This document shows, piece after piece, positions 61,346-64,000 of a stretch of 64,000 nt of DNA. The translations under genes were made by a program, and so were the position numbers. This stretch comes from DASXZH01 sp036502005 (lineage in GTDB: Bacteria > Armatimonadota > Fimbriimonadia > Fimbriimonadales > Fimbriimonadaceae). Numbering within the stretch: the stretch's first letter is position 1; the number at the start of each line of letters is the position of its first letter. The notes under the pieces were generated by a model. The model was not told the DNA's origin, searched no databases, and saw only the letters and a list, made by a program, of their open reading frames with translations. The DNA lies in the NCBI GenBank assembly GCA_036502005.1, contig DASXZH010000037.1, positions 1-64,000 on the forward strand, in the 5' to 3' direction.

Positions 61346-64000
61346 GCCGCGTCGTTATTTGAGAACCGGAAATCGCACTCTTTTCTAAGTGCGGCGATTT
61401 CCGGTTCCAAATGGGTGGCCATTATCTTAATGTTTTCAAGGCTCTCATCGCCTTGGCGATCCTCAAGATTCTCGCAAAGATCGGCCAGTCTTTCGGCGCC
61501 AATTGTTTTGCACATTCCCTTTAGAGTGTGGGCAAGATAAGTAACGGTGTTGACATCTGTCGCTTCTGCCGCCGCGCGTAGTTTCGTTACCAAGGTTGGC
61601 GCCGTTCGCCAGAACTCTTCTAGCAAGTCGTGAATGAAATCGGGCTCGAAATGTAGAGCCTCGGAGAGCTGGCTCATGTTGAAGGTTTGAAGAGCACCTG
61701 GGCCGGAAGTGTGCGCGGGCGCCTTTTCTTCCTCAATTTCAGATTCCACGGAACCAAGCCACTTGGCCAGCATGTCTTGAAGCTCATCAGGTTTGACGGG
61801 CTTGGGAAGGTAGTCGTCCATGCCCGCTGCTAAACATCGCTCTCGATCACCAGACATGGCGTTTGCCGTCATGGCGACGATAATGGCCCGGCGATTTGTG
61901 CCCTGCTCTCGCCGTCTTACCTCGGTCGATGTTTCATAGCCGTCCATACCCGGCATCTGAACGTCCATGAGCACCAAAGCATATTTGTTTGCTTCGAGCA
62001 TCTCAAGTGCGGTTTCGCCATCCGGAGCGACCTCAACATCGCAGTCGAGCTTGCTTAAAAGTTGGATGGCGACCTTCTGGTTAATCACGTTATCTTCAAC
62101 GAGCAGGATCTTTCGAGCCTTTTCGCCTTTTGGAAGGGTTCCAAGTTCAAGTCGAGCCGTAGCTTTCACAACTTGGTCGGCCTTACCCAAAGCTATGGCA
62201 AGGGCATTGTAGAGCTGGATCTGCCTACAAGGTTTGCCTACGACGGCGCTAAATATCTTCGCTCTTGATTCGACGACCGCCATCTGGGTGGTAAGAAGAA
62301 TGCCTGGCACCTCTTCGTAACCCGCCTTCGTTCGGACTTCGGCAATAAAGGCCTCGGGGTCAAAATCGGGCGTGCTGCCATCTAGCAGCATGGCCCGGAA
62401 AAGCACGCCGGCCGGTTGCTGATGAATGACAGAAATCGCTTCTTGCCGGTTGCGGGCAGCAACAACCACGCAATCCCAAGACTCAACAAGTTCCGTAAGG
62501 GTTCTTATCTGTGTCTCGCTTCCGGATACAGCCAGAATTCTCGCCTTAAGCGGCTCTCGATGCTCGGCCGCTGAATCGGGCGAAAGTATCGGCAGCGGCA
62601 ACTCAACAAAGAAGGTGCTGCCTTTGCCTTCGTCACTCTCAAGCCAGAGCCTTCCACCCATGATGTGGGTTAGCTGCTTACAAATCGTTAAACCTAGGCC
62701 GGTGCCGCCATATTTTCTTGTCGTGCTGCCATCGGCTTGGGTAAAGCTTTCAAACACCGCTTCTTGCCGCTCTTTGGGGATTCCGATGCCGGTGTCCTTC
62801 ACTGAAAAAACGATGACAGCCGTTAAGGGAGTTCGGTTTTTCAGGCGGGCTTCGATCACGACTTCGCCTTGGGAAGTGAACTTGATGGCGTTTGTTACAA
62901 GGTTGGAAATGACCTGTCGAATTCGGCCTGGGTCGCCTTGCAAAACATCCGGAATGGCAGGATCAACGTGGCAAATAATCTCAAGCCGCTTCTCTTGAGC
63001 CTTCTGGGCAAACAGGTCGCCAACTTCGCCCAAAGTCGCCTTAAGATCCATTTCCGTTTGATCCAGCAGCATCTTCCCTGCTTCAGCTTTCGAGAAGTCC
63101 AGAATATCGTTGATGATCTCAAGTAGTGAATCGGCGCTGCGTTTGATGGTCTGGGTGAAGTCAAGCTGTTCGGGCGACAGAGGCGTCTCCAACAACAGAC
63201 CGGTCATGCCGATCACGCCGTTCATGGGCGTTCGGATCTCGTGGCTCATGTTGGCCAAGAAGTCGGATTTGGCCAAGCTTGCGGCCCGGGCAGCATCGGC
63301 CATGCTTTGCGCTTCAGCAAGGGCAACCTCAAGCTCCGTGTTGGCTTCGGCCAAGGCAACCTCGGCTCTCTTTCTTTCGGCGACTTCCTGCTCAAGCTCT
63401 TGGGTTCGCTGGCTAACCCTAGCTTCCAAGTCCTCATTCGCGGCCTTAAGATATTTGTCTCGTTGTTCAATTTCGGAGAGCATCCCGTTGAAGCCATCCA
63501 CAAGGTGGCCAACTTCATCGTCGCTAGATTTGTCCACGCGAAGGCCGTAGTTCTTGAGCGTTGAAACAAGGCTCATGGCGTGCAGAAGCTTTAAAATAGG
63601 ATCCGAAATAACCTTCTGCAGCCGGGTGCTAACCAGGAAGACAAGGAAGGCCGTGCAAGAAGCGATAACGGTCACAATCGCAAGATAGCTGTGTTGCCTG
63701 GTCTCCAGATCATTGGTATCGGATTCGATAAAGAGTTCGCCCTTCTGGACTCCCCTGACTTGCACAGGAAGAACGATACGTAGCCGTCCGTTCAGGGTCG
63801 TAAATGATTCTTTGGGCAGCGGAAAACGATGGATGTGGGGCGGATAAGTAGAAAGCGTTTGGCCCTTCGTATCATATAGTGCCGCGCGGCTTATGGTTGG
63901 CATCGCCCTCAACGAGAATAGCAACTCTTCCGCGCCTGCCTTATCATGAGCAGAAACAACCCCGGCACTAGCTTGGGCCATCACGTGAGCCTGACTTTCT
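61342..64000 (-). CDS. Hybrid sensor histidine kinase with two receivers and HPt (partial, start outside window)
   Basis: At least 885 residues; the frame stays open to the right edge and the in-frame GTG/ATG near 63980 lie inside a periplasmic sensor domain (CHASE-like, LLFSLRAMPTISRAALYDTK), so the true start is beyond 64000. Then a membrane helix (LAIVTVIASCTAFLVFLVST), HAMP (ISDPILKLLHAMSLVST), a coiled coil, HisKA (NMSHEIRTPMNGVIG), HATPase_c (NLVTNAIKFT, GTGLGLTICK), a receiver that lacks clear phospho-acceptor context, a second receiver with LVLMDVQMPGMDGYE, and an HPt domain with AHTLKGMC. A full phosphorelay in one chain. Confidence 0.92.
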   Translation of the reverse strand, partial: ESQAHVMAQASAGVVSAHDKAGAEELLFSLRAMPTISRAALYDTKGQTLSTYPPHIHRFPLPKESFTTLNGRLRIVLPVQVRGVQKGELFIESDTNDLETRQHSYLAIVTVIASCTAFLVFLVSTRLQKVISDPILKLLHAMSLVSTLKNYGLRVDKSSDDEVGHLVDGFNGMLSEIEQRDKYLKAANEDLEARVSQRTQELEQEVAERKRAEVALAEANTELEVALAEAQSMADAARAASLAKSDFLANMSHEIRTPMNGVIGMTGLLLETPLSPEQLDFTQTIKRSADSLLEIINDILDFSKAEAGKMLLDQTEMDLKATLGEVGDLFAQKAQEKRLEIICHVDPAIPDVLQGDPGRIRQVISNLVTNAIKFTSQGEVVIEARLKNRTPLTAVIVFSVKDTGIGIPKERQEAVFESFTQADGSTTRKYGGTGLGLTICKQLTHIMGGRLWLESDEGKGSTFFVELPLPILSPDSAAEHREPLKARILAVSGSETQIRTLTELVESWDCVVVAARNRQEAISVIHQQPAGVLFRAMLLDGSTPDFDPEAFIAEVRTKAGYEEVPGILLTTQMAVVESRAKIFSAVVGKPCRQIQLYNALAIALGKADQVVKATARLELGTLPKGEKARKILLVEDNVINQKVAIQLLSKLDCDVEVAPDGETALEMLEANKYALVLMDVQMPGMDGYETSTEVRRREQGTNRRAIIVAMTANAMSGDRERCLAAGMDDYLPKPVKPDELQDMLAKWLGSVESEIEEEKAPAHTSGPGALQTFNMSQLSEALHFEPDFIHDLLEEFWRTAPTLVTKLRAAAEATDVNTVTYLAHTLKGMCKTIGAERLADLCENLEDRQGDESLENIKIMATHLEPEIAALRKECDFRFSNNDAA

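Overview
The window looks like a chromosomal segment of an Armatimonadota bacterium, most likely class Fimbriimonadia. This is an inference. It rests on the prepilin-type protein at 38599 (FTLIELLVVIAIIAILAAIL followed by a PVFAQAK segment), AfsR-like BTAD/NB-ARC/TPR regulation, many secreted glycoside hydrolases and propeller/Ig proteins, moderate GC, and a mixture of Shine-Dalgarno and leaderless starts. No phage, transposase, CRISPR array or rRNA was seen.

Layout. 1-5 kb: tRNA(CAT), a large BTAD/NB-ARC/TPR regulator and pheA. 5-13 kb: a type IV pilus/type II secretion operon (gspE/pilB ATPase, a PilM-PilN fusion, PilO-like, PilP-like, secretin), preceded by about 500 bp of strongly folded non-coding DNA and a 16-codon leader ORF. 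13-20 kb: a GH29 fucosidase, an AAA ATPase + DUF4276 pair resembling two-gene anti-phage modules, and a hybrid kinase overlapping an HD-GYP response regulator. 20-27 kb: a c-di-GMP-I riboswitch in front of a secreted S8 protease, a DUF4838 protein and a membrane HD-GYP/GAF/GGDEF protein. 27-35 kb: three large secreted proteins, two of them tandem paralogues (PQQ-type propeller plus Ig-like repeats). 35-46 kb: a TlpA/ResA-like thioredoxin operon, an XRE-cupin regulator divergent from a pilin-like gene, an FkbM methyltransferase, and GH3 and GH144-like enzymes. 46-52 kb: a Doc/AbrB toxin-antitoxin module, tRNA-Thr, CBS-bcp-panB-panC, a nucleoside phosphorylase with a DprA-like gene, and a gene remnant that lacks its 5' end. 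52-64 kb: a lipoprotein, an alditol/lactone oxidase, tRNA-Gly, an IMPase-family phosphatase, a peroxiredoxin-like gene, aspS, a GYF/TM2 protein, a GH65-like lipoprotein, a NodB-fold deacetylase-like gene, and a hybrid kinase that runs off the right edge.

How it fits together. Cyclic di-GMP is a recurring theme: two HD-GYP proteins, one GGDEF domain and one c-di-GMP aptamer lie within about 11 kb of each other and within 20 kb of the pilus/secretion operon. Several secreted hydrolases (GH29, DUF4838, GH3, GH144, GH65, S8) suggest a polymer-degrading heterotroph.

Most unusual non-coding signals: (a) heptanucleotide (period-7) repeat arrays at six intergenic sites, three of them arranged as large inverted structures; (b) a candidate structured RNA of about 220 nt before gspE whose imperfect pairs are G-U on the plus strand; (c) the c-di-GMP-I aptamer; (d) recurrent leaderless-looking promoters.
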